Below are positions 35,643-44,526 of a stretch of 64,000 nt of DNA, one piece after another. The notes under the pieces are model-generated. The model had not been told where the DNA came from. It saw only the letters and a list, made by a program, of their open reading frames with translations, and ran no database searches. Position 1 is the stretch's first letter; every line of letters starts with the position of its first letter. The DNA is from Pseudomonas sp. MYb60 (GTDB taxonomy: Bacteria; Pseudomonadota; Gammaproteobacteria; Pseudomonadales; Pseudomonadaceae), in assembly GCF_002979555.1 (NCBI RefSeq), contig NZ_PCOZ01000005.1, positions 310,001-374,000 on the forward strand, in the 5' to 3' direction. The translations under genes were made by a program, and so were the position numbers.

Positions 35643-38094
35643 GCGCGAAGGTCCTCAACAAATCCGCCGGACGACTGCGGTACAGCTGCCATAACGGCCA
35701 GGCCGAGGCCAGCAACGTCGCCAGCATCGCCAACCCCAGCAACTGCGCCAACTGCCACGGGAACACCTGCAACGGCAGGCGCCAGCCGAAAGCCTGCACG
35801 TTGATCACCGCGTCCAGGCACCAGGCCAGCAACAGGCCCAAGGGCACGGCCAGCACCAGCGTCAGCACCGCCAGTAACCAGGTTTGCCCGAGGTTGAGCA
35901 GCATCAGTTGCCGGCGCGTCACACCCAGGGCCCACAACGGTGCGAGCTGGCCGAGGCGGCTCTGGCTCTGGGTCAGCAGGCTGATGAACAGCGCCACGCC
36001 GGCCACGCCCAGGGTCAGGCTGTTCAGCGCGGCAGTGGCGGCGAAGGTGCGTTCGAACACCTGGCTCGACCAGCCCTTGAGTTGTTGCTGGTCGATGACG
36101 CGGCTGTCGTCGAGGGCGAAGGCCTGTTGCACGTCACGCACCAGCGGCGCCACGTCCTGCGGCGCCACCCGCAGGTTGAAGCGCGCCGGCGACAGCGTCG
36201 GCCAGTGCGCCAACAGGTGCTGGGCATTGACCAGCAGATGGCCCTTGGGGTTGCCGTAATCGGCGTAGATCGCCACCACCTTGGGCGACCACAAGCCCTG
36301 CGGCGTGGGAATGCTCACCGCGTCGCCGAGCGTCACGCCCAGCCGTCGCGCCAGTTGCTCGCTGAGCATCAGCGTGTCGCCTTGCTGCAACTGGTCCCAG
36401 GGCGCGCTCGTCGCTTCCAGCAACGGCCAGTGCTGGCGATAGGTGGGGTCGTCCACCACGCCCGACAGATCCGCCGGCCACCCCTGCAATTGCACTCCGA
36501 CTTGCCAGGTGGGCAGCACAGCCTGCACCCGGGGTTGTTGCGCCAGCCAAGTGCCGAGTTGCTCCGCCTGGGCTGGTGTCTGCGGATTGAGGTACAGCTC
36601 GGCCGTGAGACGTTGCTCCAGCCAGTGGCCGAACGTCTGCCGAAACCCGGAGGTCATGGAACCCGCGCCGATATTGGCGGCAAGCGCCAACAGCAGTGCC
36701 ATCAGCGCCAAACTCAGGGCCGGCAGTTGCTGGCGACAATCGGCGAGAAACCACTGGCCGAGCACCGAGCGACTGCGCCCCAGCACTGTTTTCAACAGGC
36801 CATTGAGCACCACGGGCAAACCGAGGGCTGCCCCCAACAGCAAGGCTGCCATCAGCACGAAGCCCGCCGCGAGGCTGTCGCCCAGCCACAGCGCCAGCAC
36901 CGCAATCAACAATGCCGTGGTCGCGACCCAACCCTGGCGCCGCAACCAGCGCCCATGGGCCTCATGCCAGGCCTGCGCATTGGCCAGCGCCAACAGCGGC
37001 AGACGTCCCGCACGCCACAGGCTGCTGGCGCCGGCGAGCACCGCGCCGAGCAGGCTGAGGCCCAACCCGGCCAGCCACCACAGCGGGCTCAGGCTCAATT
37101 GCCCCGCCACCTCGGCGCCGTAGAGGCCTCGCAGGCTGGCGGCCACATCCGGCAACAGCAGACTGGCCAGCAGGTAACCGCTGGCGACACCCAGCACGCC
37201 CCCCAGCAACGACAACACCCCCAGCTCGACGCCAAGACTGAAGATCAACAAACGCGCACTCACCCCACAGGCGCGCAAGGTGCGCAGCAGCCCACGCCGT
37301 TGCTCCAGCGCCAGGCCGATGGCGGCGTGCACGATAAACAACCCCACCACGAAGGACAGGAAACCCAAGGCATCGAGGTTCAGGTGAAAACTGTCGGTCA
37401 GGCGTGCGAGGTTATTCTCCTCGCCCTGCTTGAGGTGCAGCTGCGGGGGTGGCGTGGGCTGGCCGGCGGCGAACGTTTTGTCCACCAGCAGGCGCGTCAG
37501 GCGACCGGGCATTTCCAGCAACGGCTGGGCGAAACCGATGTCTGTGAGCAATAGCCCGGGGGCCATGTCCGGCTGCGCTTGCAGCGGCGGCAATCGCTGG
37601 CCATTGAGCACCAACGGTTGCTGACCTTCCTGCAAGCCCAAGGCCTTCAGCGTCTGGGGCGCGATCCAGGTGCGTCCTGGCGGGTCGAAAAACGCCAGCA
37701 TCTGCGCCTGGCTCAAGCGCTGCCCTGCCACCGCGCCGCTGCCGGGCAACGACACCGGATCGATGCCCATCAGTTGCAGGCGCACGTCCTCCAGCCCCTT
37801 GAGCTGCACCCGCCCCTGCACCACCGGCGACACGGGCCACCCGGCGCGGCGCAGTTGGGCAAACAGCGCTTGAGGAAAACTGGCGCCATCGGGCGTCGCA
37901 AGGCTGGCCTGGGGTTCGCCGCCGATCAACGCGCTGGCACGCGCGTAACTGTCCCGCGCCTGGCTGTTGAGGGCCTGTACGCCGGTCAGCAGCGCAGTGG
38001 CCAGCCACAGCCCGGTCAGCACGCTGAAAAACTGCACGGGGTGGCGCCGCCAATGGCTGAGCAACGCACGCAGGGCCCAGTAGAAGACGGTCAT
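35632..38094 (-). CDS. FtsX-like ABC permease (AttFG-like)
   Basis: An 820-residue membrane protein with the double-FtsX layout: one helix near residue 20, a large periplasmic domain, three helices near 235-360, two central helices near 380-420, a second periplasmic domain (about 460-650), and three final helices ending at about 800. Motifs typical of the LolE/MacB superfamily include EQRRGLLRTLRACGVS and QLAPLWALGVTRRQLMLL. Together with the ATPase encoded just before it, it forms an export or lipoprotein-mobilising ABC system. The start at 38094 (MTVFYWALRALL) lies one base past the ATPase stop; a longer in-frame start at 38121 would overlap it. Confidence 0.88.
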   Translation of the reverse strand: MTVFYWALRALLSHWRRHPVQFFSVLTGLWLATALLTGVQALNSQARDSYARASALIGGEPQASLATPDGASFPQALFAQLRRAGWPVSPVVQGRVQLKGLEDVRLQLMGIDPVSLPGSGAVAGQRLSQAQMLAFFDPPGRTWIAPQTLKALGLQEGQQPLVLNGQRLPPLQAQPDMAPGLLLTDIGFAQPLLEMPGRLTRLLVDKTFAAGQPTPPPQLHLKQGEENNLARLTDSFHLNLDALGFLSFVVGLFIVHAAIGLALEQRRGLLRTLRACGVSARLLIFSLGVELGVLSLLGGVLGVASGYLLASLLLPDVAASLRGLYGAEVAGQLSLSPLWWLAGLGLSLLGAVLAGASSLWRAGRLPLLALANAQAWHEAHGRWLRRQGWVATTALLIAVLALWLGDSLAAGFVLMAALLLGAALGLPVVLNGLLKTVLGRSRSVLGQWFLADCRQQLPALSLALMALLLALAANIGAGSMTSGFRQTFGHWLEQRLTAELYLNPQTPAQAEQLGTWLAQQPRVQAVLPTWQVGVQLQGWPADLSGVVDDPTYRQHWPLLEATSAPWDQLQQGDTLMLSEQLARRLGVTLGDAVSIPTPQGLWSPKVVAIYADYGNPKGHLLVNAQHLLAHWPTLSPARFNLRVAPQDVAPLVRDVQQAFALDDSRVIDQQQLKGWSSQVFERTFAATAALNSLTLGVAGVALFISLLTQSQSRLGQLAPLWALGVTRRQLMLLNLGQTWLLAVLTLVLAVPLGLLLAWCLDAVINVQAFGWRLPLQVFPWQLAQLLGLAMLATLLASAWPLWQLYRSRPADLLRTFAHED

Positions 38095-38095
38095 C

Positions 38096-38764
38096 TCAGC
38101 GGGCGTCCGCCGGCACGACACGTCCGCGATGCAACACCACCTGGCGGTCCAGGCGTGCGGCGATGCGCGGGCTGTGGGTGACCATCAGCAGGCTGGTGGG
38201 GCTGTCGCGCAGCAGGTCCAGCAGCAGCTGCAGCACTTCGTCGCTGGTGGCTTCGTCAAGGTTGCCGGTAGGCTCGTCGGCCAACAACAAGCCCGGGCGC
38301 GAAGCCAACGCGCGCCCCACCGCTACACGCTGCTGCTGGCCGCCGGAGAGCTGTTCCGGGTAGCGCTTGAGCAAGTCCCCCAGGCCCAGGCGCTCCACCA
38401 AATGCGCCTGCCACTGCGGATCGAAGCGCCCGGCCAATCGGGCCTGAAACGCCAGGTTGTCGTCCACCCGCAAACTGCCGATCAGGTTGAATTGCTGGAA
38501 CACCAGGCCGATCTGCGTGCGCCGCCAGTGCGCAAGCTGCGCCTCGCTGAGCTGGTCGAGGCGTTGACCTTCGACGTCGACAGTGCCGCCATCCAGGCGG
38601 TCGAGACCGGCGATTAGGTGCAACAACGTGCTTTTGCCGCTGCCGGACTCCCCCATCAGCGCCAGGCTGCTGCGGGGAGCCAGGTGCAGATCGACACCCG
38701 CCAACACCGCTAACGGGCCTTGCGGGGTCGCGTAGCTCTTGAACACACCGTGCACCTGCAACAT
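38096..38764 (-). CDS. LolD-type ABC ATP-binding protein (AttE-like)
   Basis: A 222-residue ATPase of the LolD/MacB class: Walker A GESGSGKST (about residues 36-44), Q-loop FQQFNLIGSL, signature [15 protein letters not shown], Walker B LLLADEPTGNLDE and H-loop VTHS. It is the first gene of the three-gene unit ATPase, FtsX-type permease, lipocalin-like lipoprotein. Such ATPases power mechanical rather than alternating-access ABC systems at the inner membrane. Length and motifs are complete. Confidence 0.92.
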   Translation of the reverse strand: MLQVHGVFKSYATPQGPLAVLAGVDLHLAPRSSLALMGESGSGKSTLLHLIAGLDRLDGGTVDVEGQRLDQLSEAQLAHWRRTQIGLVFQQFNLIGSLRVDDNLAFQARLAGRFDPQWQAHLVERLGLGDLLKRYPEQLSGGQQQRVAVGRALASRPGLLLADEPTGNLDEATSDEVLQLLLDLLRDSPTSLLMVTHSPRIAARLDRQVVLHRGRVVPADAR

Positions 38765-38917
38765 GGCAACACTCGCTTGAGAGGGGTGGCCAACGAGAAT
38801 AACGGCTGCGCCTCTGAGGCACGCAAATTTTTCACATGGATTTCACCGCTCGCCCACTCGGGATTGGGCCTAATGCCGCTCATTCGGGGGGAGCCCCCTT
38901 CGTAAACACGCCTTAGG

Positions 38918-39589
38918 GTGATTGAATTGGTTGACCTGAGCCTGACCAAACCGCGTTCACGCCGGGCCATGATCAAACGCTTGGGGCCGCTGTGGCTGGG
39001 CATCGTGGTGATCGCGCTGTTGATGGGCGCCAACCTGCTGTGGCATGCCTCGCCGCGCGACCTGGGAGCAGGCGACCGCCTGCTGACGTCTCAGGTGTTG
39101 CCACTGTGGCGCGACGGTGACCTGATTGTATTGGTGCGCCACGAAGAACGTTGTGACCGTTCGACCCACCCTTGCCTGGGCCCGGATGAAGGCCTCACGG
39201 TGAATGGCAGCCAGCACGCCGAGCACCTCGGCAACGCCTTCAAGACCCTGGGCATGGACAACAGCGACAGCCTCGCCAGCCCCGCCATCCGCACCGCCCA
39301 GACCCTGCGCTTCATGTTCGGCAAAAACGAACTGACCGCCGGCCAGCAAGCCGTGTGCGGCGCGGCCATGAGCGAAGAATTGCTGCGCCACAAGACCCCG
39401 GGGCGCAACCTGGTATTTGTCACCCACAGCGGTTGCATCGCCGACTTCGAAGCCACCCAGGGCTACCCCCACGCCACATTCCCCGAATACGGCAGCGCAC
39501 TGTTCGTGCAGGTACTGCCCAACGGCACGCTCAAGACCCTCGGACTGGTGAACAACCCGGACTGGCCGGCCGCGCTCAAGCACTTGTAG
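38918..39589 (+). CDS. Membrane-anchored histidine phosphatase family protein
   Basis: A 223-residue protein with an N-terminal membrane helix (LGPLWLGIVVIALLMGANLLW, about residues 22-42) and a periplasmic histidine phosphatase domain. The phospho-acceptor motif reads LVRHEERCD rather than LxRHGE, the second catalytic His is in FVTHSGCI, and SPAIRTAQTL supplies the arginine. It resembles LPS core heptose phosphatase (Ais-like) and other envelope members of the family. The start is uncertain: GTG at 38918 has only a weak AGGG nearby; ATG at 38969 would remove 17 residues and leave the anchor intact. Four cysteines suggest periplasmic disulfides. Confidence 0.8.
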   Translation: MIELVDLSLTKPRSRRAMIKRLGPLWLGIVVIALLMGANLLWHASPRDLGAGDRLLTSQVLPLWRDGDLIVLVRHEERCDRSTHPCLGPDEGLTVNGSQHAEHLGNAFKTLGMDNSDSLASPAIRTAQTLRFMFGKNELTAGQQAVCGAAMSEELLRHKTPGRNLVFVTHSGCIADFEATQGYPHATFPEYGSALFVQVLPNGTLKTLGLVNNPDWPAALKHL

Positions 39590-39634
39590 TTCAGCAAAAA
39601 GACCGTCATGGCCTGATGCCTGACGTCGGGTGGT

Positions 39635-39859
39635 CTAGGTCTTGTTGTTCTCTTCCCAGCCATCAAAGACGTCGTGTGCATACAGGCCATTCTCGGCAAA
39701 TACACAGCTGAGCTCTTCTTTCGTCATGGCGCCGAACCTGAGCCGTTCAAGCACCACCAGCAGTGAAGACGAGTGATGCTGCGGGATACGCAAGCCATCG
39801 CCAGCAACATCGGTAACCACGAAGTTGAGCATTTCATAATTGGGTAATGAAATAGGCAT
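39635..39859 (-). CDS. Small hypothetical protein (74 aa)
   Basis: A 74-residue protein, mildly acidic, without signal peptide or membrane segment. It is predicted as mixed alpha/beta with a helix around residues 44-58 (MTKEELSCVFAENGLY). A strong AAGGGGGG sequence lies about eight bases before the ATG, supporting translation. It is not recognised as a member of any known family. It faces the histidine phosphatase gene tail to tail and lies near the truncated-looking ABC gene, in a stretch with lower gene density. Confidence 0.5.
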   Translation of the reverse strand: MPISLPNYEMLNFVVTDVAGDGLRIPQHHSSSLLVVLERLRFGAMTKEELSCVFAENGLYAHDVFDGWEENNKT

Positions 39860-40122
39860 GGGTCGGCCCCCCTTGTCATAGCCAAGCTATTCCAACGGGT
39901 AAAACCTGCAACTTTTGATACGTCAGCGCGTAGGAATATCGAGACCTGAACTTAGGACGTTTCATCCAGGTATTTCAGAAAACGCCCCATTGCTATGAAC
40001 ACACAACAACAGCCAAGCCCTCTGCCCCCCCACTTTTTGCGTGAAAGACGCCCGCTCATTTCACGCGCCGCAAGAATCAATCCGACAAGCGGTACGCCGT
40101 TCACAGGCTCAAGTACATGGAA
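39860..40122. other. Intergenic stretch without clear genes
   Basis: This 263-base region between the small gene and the single-NBD ATPase holds no convincing gene or repeat. A plus-strand frame from 39995 is open for 111 codons but has no recognisable product and runs into the ATPase antisense. The base composition is lower in GC near 39890-39990 than in neighbouring genes, which would fit a former gene or insertion point. Confidence 0.4.
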
Positions 40123-41058
40123 TCAAACGTCGGGCTCTATGCCACCCTTGCGCTGCAGGGGCACGCTGCTGACGTCCAGTTTCAACTCCCCCACCTGCTC
40201 CTGCACCGCCTTCCCTTCCGCCCGATTGCGAATGAACCCCGCGCGGGTGAACCGCTCCAGGAACGGTACTGGCAAGGCTTTGTCCGGCGTCACCGCCGGC
40301 TGCTCAGCCACGTCACCCAACAGGGTGTAGGCCGCACTCGGCAGGTGGCGGGTGTTGATGTCGCGGGTGATGCGGCCTTCCTGAAGGACGAGGGCGCGGT
40401 TGGTGACCCGTTGCAGGTCGGAAAGGCGCTGGGAGATGTACAGGATGGCCACGCCTCGGGCGCGTTGGCTGTCGATGAGGCCGAGCAGGCGTTCGGCGTC
40501 GGATTCCGACAGGGCGGCGGTGGGTTCGTCGAGGATCAGCAGGCGCGGTTGCAGGGCGAAGGCGCGGGCCAGGACCAACAGTTGGCGGTCGGCCCGGCCG
40601 AGGCGTTCTACCGGGTGTTGCAGTGGCAGGTCCAGGCCAAGCCCAGCGGCGATGGCGTCGGCGCGTTGCAGCAGGCTCTTGCGGTTGAGCAGGAAATCCG
40701 AGTCGGGCAGACCGAGTTCGTCGAGCAGCAGGTTTTCCGCCACGCTCAGGCCGGGAGCAATGGCAGCGTCGGGACATTGGTGGACAGCGACGATGCCGAC
40801 ACGCCGCGCCGACAGCGGTGAGATAAAGCGCTGGCGCTGGCCGTCGACCCACACTTCGCCAGCGTCCGGTACCAGGGTGCCACTGAGGATGTTGACCAAG
40901 GTCGATTTGCCCGCCCCCGTGGCGCCGAGCAATGCCACGCCTTCGCCCGGGTAGATATCCAGGCTGACCTGGTCCAGGGCCCGTTGGGCACCAAAAGTCT
41001 TGCACAGGTCCAGCACGCGGACCAGGGGCGCAGGTGCAGCGGCAACCGGGTTGCTCAT
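40123..41058 (-). CDS. Single-NBD sugar-type ABC ATPase, probably truncated
   Basis: A 311-residue protein like the N-terminal half of RbsA/XylG/MglA-type ATPases, which normally have two nucleotide-binding domains and about 500 residues. Walker A is GATGAGKST (about residues 50-58), Walker B LLILDEPTAALSESDAERL and the D-loop/H-loop region ILYISQRLSDL. The signature is degenerate: LGRADRQLLVLARAF where relatives have LS-x-A-x-Q. After about residue 235 only a short tail remains, ending where a second domain should start. No sugar permease or binding protein lies beside it. It may be a decayed transporter gene or an ATPase recruited to other permeases. Confidence 0.72.
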   Translation of the reverse strand: MSNPVAAAPAPLVRVLDLCKTFGAQRALDQVSLDIYPGEGVALLGATGAGKSTLVNILSGTLVPDAGEVWVDGQRQRFISPLSARRVGIVAVHQCPDAAIAPGLSVAENLLLDELGLPDSDFLLNRKSLLQRADAIAAGLGLDLPLQHPVERLGRADRQLLVLARAFALQPRLLILDEPTAALSESDAERLLGLIDSQRARGVAILYISQRLSDLQRVTNRALVLQEGRITRDINTRHLPSAAYTLLGDVAEQPAVTPDKALPVPFLERFTRAGFIRNRAEGKAVQEQVGELKLDVSSVPLQRKGGIEPDV

Positions 41059-41090
41059 GGCTAATCTCTAAGGCGGAACGAGGGCTCATT

Positions 41091-41110
41091 ACAGCGCTTG
41101 AATGCGCTGT
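41091..41110. promoter_or_regulatory. Inverted repeat upstream of the single-NBD ATPase
   Basis: ACAGCGC (41091-41097) and GCGCTGT (41104-41110) form a perfect 7-base inverted repeat with a 6-base spacer, 33 bases before the ATPase start codon. The size is that of a dimer-binding operator. A terminator role is less likely because no run of T follows on the strand of the upstream hydrolase gene. Confidence 0.4.
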
Positions 41111-41203
41111 TTTATACCGCACAACAATGAGTTAGGTCCCGAATTAAATGCATTACCTCATGAACAATCCAATAGCTGGATCGAATAGCGATGCGCTTTA
41201 GCG

Positions 41204-42040
41204 TTATAAGCCCCTGGCCAGCAGTTTGTTGAATGCTTTCAGCACCGCCTCGGGTTTCTCCAGCATCAATTGATGACCGCAGGCCTCCAGTACCTGGAAA
41301 TCCGCGTCCGGTAGGTGCTCGGCCAGGGCTTTGCCGCCGCTGGCCGGCGTTAGCCCGTCGCTGTCACCGGCCAATACGCTCACCGGCAGCGTCAACGAGG
41401 GGATCTGTGCGGCGTCCGGCCACTGGGCGTTTTTAGTCAGGGCCTTGAACATGTGCAGGCGGTTGCGCTCGGTGAGTTTTTCTTCGTAGGCCACCAGCGC
41501 CGGGGCGGCGGATGCATGCCACGCACGCTCGCGAAAACCCTTGGCCAGGAGCGGCCGCAGCCATTCGAGGATCCAGGCCGGCAGTGCCATCAGGCCGCCG
41601 CTGACCTGCGGGCGATACAACTGGGTGCCCAGCAGCAGCGCCGCGTCGATCTTCACCGTCGGCCTCGCCAGCAGCGCGCTGAGGCTCAAGCCGGTACCGA
41701 AGGAATGGGCGACGATCAGGTTCCGCGTGCCTGCGTAGCGTTGCAGGATCGCCAGGTAGTCCGCCACCAGTTCAGGCCAGGCGTAGGCCTGATCGTCGCG
41801 CGGGCGCGCACTGTCGCCATGGCCCAGCAGGTCCCAGGCCACCAGGCTGTAGCCTTGCGCCTTGAGTGCCTGCCATTGCGGGCGCCACTGATCCTTGTTG
41901 CCGCCGGCGCCGTGGCAGAAGAACACCACGGTATCGGGCTGGGTGGTGCCTGCATGGTGGGCGATACTCAGGGTGCGGTTGGGGCGGATGTCCAGGGGTT
42001 GGCCGCGGACGACCGGCAGGTCTGAAAACGGGGTACTCAT
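41204..42040 (-). CDS. Alpha/beta hydrolase
   Basis: A 278-residue cytoplasmic alpha/beta hydrolase with all expected elements: oxyanion region FFCHGAGGNKDQW, nucleophile elbow VAHSFGTGLS (Ser near 118), acid VLAGDSDGLTP and the final His in CGHQLMLEKP. It belongs to the broad esterase/epoxide hydrolase/haloperoxidase group, without features that fix its substrate. It lies 63 bases after the end of the oligopeptide-type ABC operon on the same strand, with a short hairpin in between, so it may be read through from that operon. The start is ATG 42040 or GTG 42049; neither has a clearly better ribosome site. Confidence 0.82.
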   Translation of the reverse strand: MSTPFSDLPVVRGQPLDIRPNRTLSIAHHAGTTQPDTVVFFCHGAGGNKDQWRPQWQALKAQGYSLVAWDLLGHGDSARPRDDQAYAWPELVADYLAILQRYAGTRNLIVAHSFGTGLSLSALLARPTVKIDAALLLGTQLYRPQVSGGLMALPAWILEWLRPLLAKGFRERAWHASAAPALVAYEEKLTERNRLHMFKALTKNAQWPDAAQIPSLTLPVSVLAGDSDGLTPASGGKALAEHLPDADFQVLEACGHQLMLEKPEAVLKAFNKLLARGL

Positions 42041-42076
42041 AAAAACCACATGCCTCGATGAAGGAACTGGATAGAT

Positions 42077-42103
42077 CGTGGGAGCAAGCCCCCTCTCACG
42101 GGC
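42077..42103. repeat. Single-arm copy of the palindromic repeat family
   Basis: The sequence around GTGGGAGCAAGCCCCCTCTCAC can fold on itself and resembles one arm of the larger repeats in this window. It lies between the last ABC gene and the alpha/beta hydrolase and may weaken read-through. Confidence 0.5.
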
Positions 42104-43702
42104 TCAACTGGCGCAGGCCGCAGGACTCGGTGCCGATTGCAGGAGGGTGCGGGTGTAAGGGTGGCTGGCGTCGGCGAACAACGTGGCGGTCTCGCCCTGC
42201 TCCACCACCCGGCCGTTCTGCATCACCGCGATGCGGTCGCACAAACGCGCGGCGACGCGCAGGTCGTGGGTAATGAACACGATGCTCAGTTTCAAGCGCC
42301 GTTGCAGCGACTCCAGCAGCTCCAGGATCTGCACCTGGATCAACGCATCCAGCGCCGACACGCACTCATCCGCGATCAGCACTTTGGGGTTGACTGCCAA
42401 GGCACGGGCGATGCCGATGCGCTGGCGCTGCCCGCCGGAAAATTCGTGGGGGTAGCGTTCGAACGCCGTGGATGGCAGGCCCACCCATGCCAGCAGTTCA
42501 CGCGCACGCTGCTCGGCATCGGCCTTGGGCTGGCCCTGCACCAGCGGCCCGGTCATGATGATGCGGCCTACGGTCTGGCGCGGGTTCAGCGAGGCGAACG
42601 GGTCCTGGAAGATCATCTGCACATCACTGCGCAGCGGGCGCAAGCGCCCTTCGGACAACCCCGCCACGTCCTGGCCCAGCCACTGGATATGCCCGCTGTC
42701 GGCGCGCAACAGCCGCACCAGGCAACGGCCCAGGGTGGACTTGCCCGAGCCCGACTCGCCGACAATCCCCAGGGTCTCGCCCTCGCGCAGCACCAACTGC
42801 ACCGCGTCCAGCGCCTGGGTGGTGCGCTTACCCCACCAACCGCTGCGGCTGCGGAACACCTTGCCCAGTTGCTTGGCCTTGAGTACCACCGGGCCATTGA
42901 CCAGGCCGCGCGGCGCCAGCGGTTCGGCCGACACCGCCGCCAGCAACTGTCGGGTGTACGCCGCCTGTGGCTCGCGCAGCACCTGGCGGGCACTGCCCTG
43001 CTCCACCACGCGGCCTTTCTCCAGCACCAGCACGCGGTCGGCAATCGCCTCCACCACGGCAAAATCGTGGGTGATAAACAACAAGGCCATGCCCTTGTCC
43101 CGCTGGATCTTGCGCAGCAGGTCGAGGATCTGCGCCTGGGTGGTCACGTCCAGTGCCGAAGTCGGCTCATCGGCAATCAACAGCGCCGGATCGAACGCCA
43201 GCGCCATGGCAATCACCACGCGTTGGCGCTGGCCGCCGGAGAGCTCGAACGGATAGACCCACCGCAGGCGTTCGGGATCGGGCAAGCCGACATACCCGAG
43301 CAAGTCCACCACGCGCTGACGCCGCTCACTCGCCGACTTCACGCCATGGGCGCGCAGGGTTTCATCGATCTGCTCGCCCACCCGCAGCAGCGGGTTCAGC
43401 GCGCTCATGGGCTCCTGAAACACCATGCTGATATCGCGTCCACGCAGTTGGCGCATGGCGGTTTCACTGAGGCTGGCGAGGTCTTGCTGGCGAAACTCCA
43501 GGTGCCCGCTTTCCACCGTCAACGGCGTCGGCAACTGCCGCAACAGCGCCTTGGCCAACATCGACTTGCCCGAACCGGACTCGCCCACCACGCACAGGCA
43601 CTCGCCACTGCGCACCTGCAACGACAGGTCATACAGCGCATGACTGCGGTCCGCGCCCTCGGGCAGGGCGATGCGCAGGTGCTCCACACTCAATAAAGTC
43701 AT
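42104..43702 (-). CDS. Double-ATPase subunit of a dipeptide/oligopeptide ABC importer
   Basis: A 532-residue fusion of two oligopeptide-type ATPases (DppD- and DppF-like), as in YejF or GsiA. The first domain has Walker A GESGSGKSM, signature LSGGQRQRVVIAMAL and Walker B LLIADEPTSALD. The second has Walker A GESGSGKST, signature FSGGQRQRIGIARAL, and a Walker B ending LIADECVSALD, where Cys replaces the usual Pro. Each half ends with the peptide-transporter extension (AAYTRQLL; HPYTRTLL). It overlaps the DppC-like permease by four bases and serves the operon that starts with the binding protein at 47083. Confidence 0.92.
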   Translation of the reverse strand: MTLLSVEHLRIALPEGADRSHALYDLSLQVRSGECLCVVGESGSGKSMLAKALLRQLPTPLTVESGHLEFRQQDLASLSETAMRQLRGRDISMVFQEPMSALNPLLRVGEQIDETLRAHGVKSASERRQRVVDLLGYVGLPDPERLRWVYPFELSGGQRQRVVIAMALAFDPALLIADEPTSALDVTTQAQILDLLRKIQRDKGMALLFITHDFAVVEAIADRVLVLEKGRVVEQGSARQVLREPQAAYTRQLLAAVSAEPLAPRGLVNGPVVLKAKQLGKVFRSRSGWWGKRTTQALDAVQLVLREGETLGIVGESGSGKSTLGRCLVRLLRADSGHIQWLGQDVAGLSEGRLRPLRSDVQMIFQDPFASLNPRQTVGRIIMTGPLVQGQPKADAEQRARELLAWVGLPSTAFERYPHEFSGGQRQRIGIARALAVNPKVLIADECVSALDALIQVQILELLESLQRRLKLSIVFITHDLRVAARLCDRIAVMQNGRVVEQGETATLFADASHPYTRTLLQSAPSPAACAS

Positions 43703-44526
43703 AGCGATCTCCCCGGTTCAAACGCCACGCGCAGGCCTTCACCTACGCGGTTCACTGCCAGCACGCACAGCACAATCGCCAGTCCCGGCAGGAAACTCAT
43801 CCACCATGCGTCCCGCAGCAAACCCCGTGACGCATTGATCATGTAGCCCCAGCTCATGGCCTCCGGGTCGCTCAAGCCAAGGAACGCCAGCGCAGCCTCG
43901 GTGAGAATCGCCGTGGCCATCACAAACGTCATGGTCACCAGCAACGGTGCCAGGGCATTGGGCAGGATCTGCTGGCTGATGATGCCCAGCGGCGACTGGC
44001 CCAATACCCGTGCCGCCTGCACGAATTCACGCTGGCGCAGGGTGAGGAATTCACTGCGCACCAACCGCGCCACCGCGGGCCACGCCACCAGTGAGATCGC
44101 CAGCACGATGGAGCCCAGGGACGGCTCCAGCACCGCGACCAGGATCACCGCCAGCACCAGTTGCGGAATGATCTGGAAGAACTCGGCGATGCGCATCAGT
44201 ACGCCATCGAGCCACCCGCCGAAGTAGCCAGCGATGGCGCCAACGATCAGCCCCACCAGCAAGGTCGACAGGCTCGCCAACACCCCCACGGCCAGGGACA
44301 CGCGGGCGCCGTAGAGCAAGCCGCTGCCAAGGTCACGGCCAAGCAAGTCGCTGCCCAGCCAGTGGGCCGCATCGCGGAACGGTGGCAGCATCGGCTGGGT
44401 ATTCATTTCCCAGGGCGAACTGTCGGTCAACCATGGCGCCAACACCGCCAGCGCTGCCAACAGCAGCAAAAACACGGCGCCCACCAGTGCCGAAGGCTGG
44501 CGGATAAAACGCTTGAGTAACGCCAT
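43699..44526 (-). CDS. Oligopeptide-type ABC permease (DppC-like)
   Basis: A 275-residue inner-membrane permease. After the first helix (ALVGAVFLLLLAALAVLAPWL) comes the family motif HWLGSDLLGRDLGSGLLYGARVSL. The BPD_transp_1 helices follow, with the EAA loop LVRSEFLTLRQREFVQAARVLGQSPLGIISQQILPNALAPL, and the C-terminus ends VNRVGEGLRVAFEP. The start at 44526 shares one base with the upstream stop and has GGAGG before it; the frame continues open to 44571 but that part belongs to the neighbour. It is the second permease of the operon. Confidence 0.92.
   Translation of the reverse strand: MALLKRFIRQPSALVGAVFLLLLAALAVLAPWLTDSSPWEMNTQPMLPPFRDAAHWLGSDLLGRDLGSGLLYGARVSLAVGVLASLSTLLVGLIVGAIAGYFGGWLDGVLMRIAEFFQIIPQLVLAVILVAVLEPSLGSIVLAISLVAWPAVARLVRSEFLTLRQREFVQAARVLGQSPLGIISQQILPNALAPLLVTMTFVMATAILTEAALAFLGLSDPEAMSWGYMINASRGLLRDAWWMSFLPGLAIVLCVLAVNRVGEGLRVAFEPGRSL

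Noticed and set aside
35884..37554. 556-codon open frame antisense to the FtsX-like permease
   Set aside because: Extremely Gln/Arg/His-rich translation typical of a GC-rich antisense shadow; the minus-strand permease is well supported.
39995..40330. 111-codon plus-strand frame in the low-density stretch
   Set aside because: No ribosome-binding site of note, no domain, and the second half is antisense to the ATPase gene.
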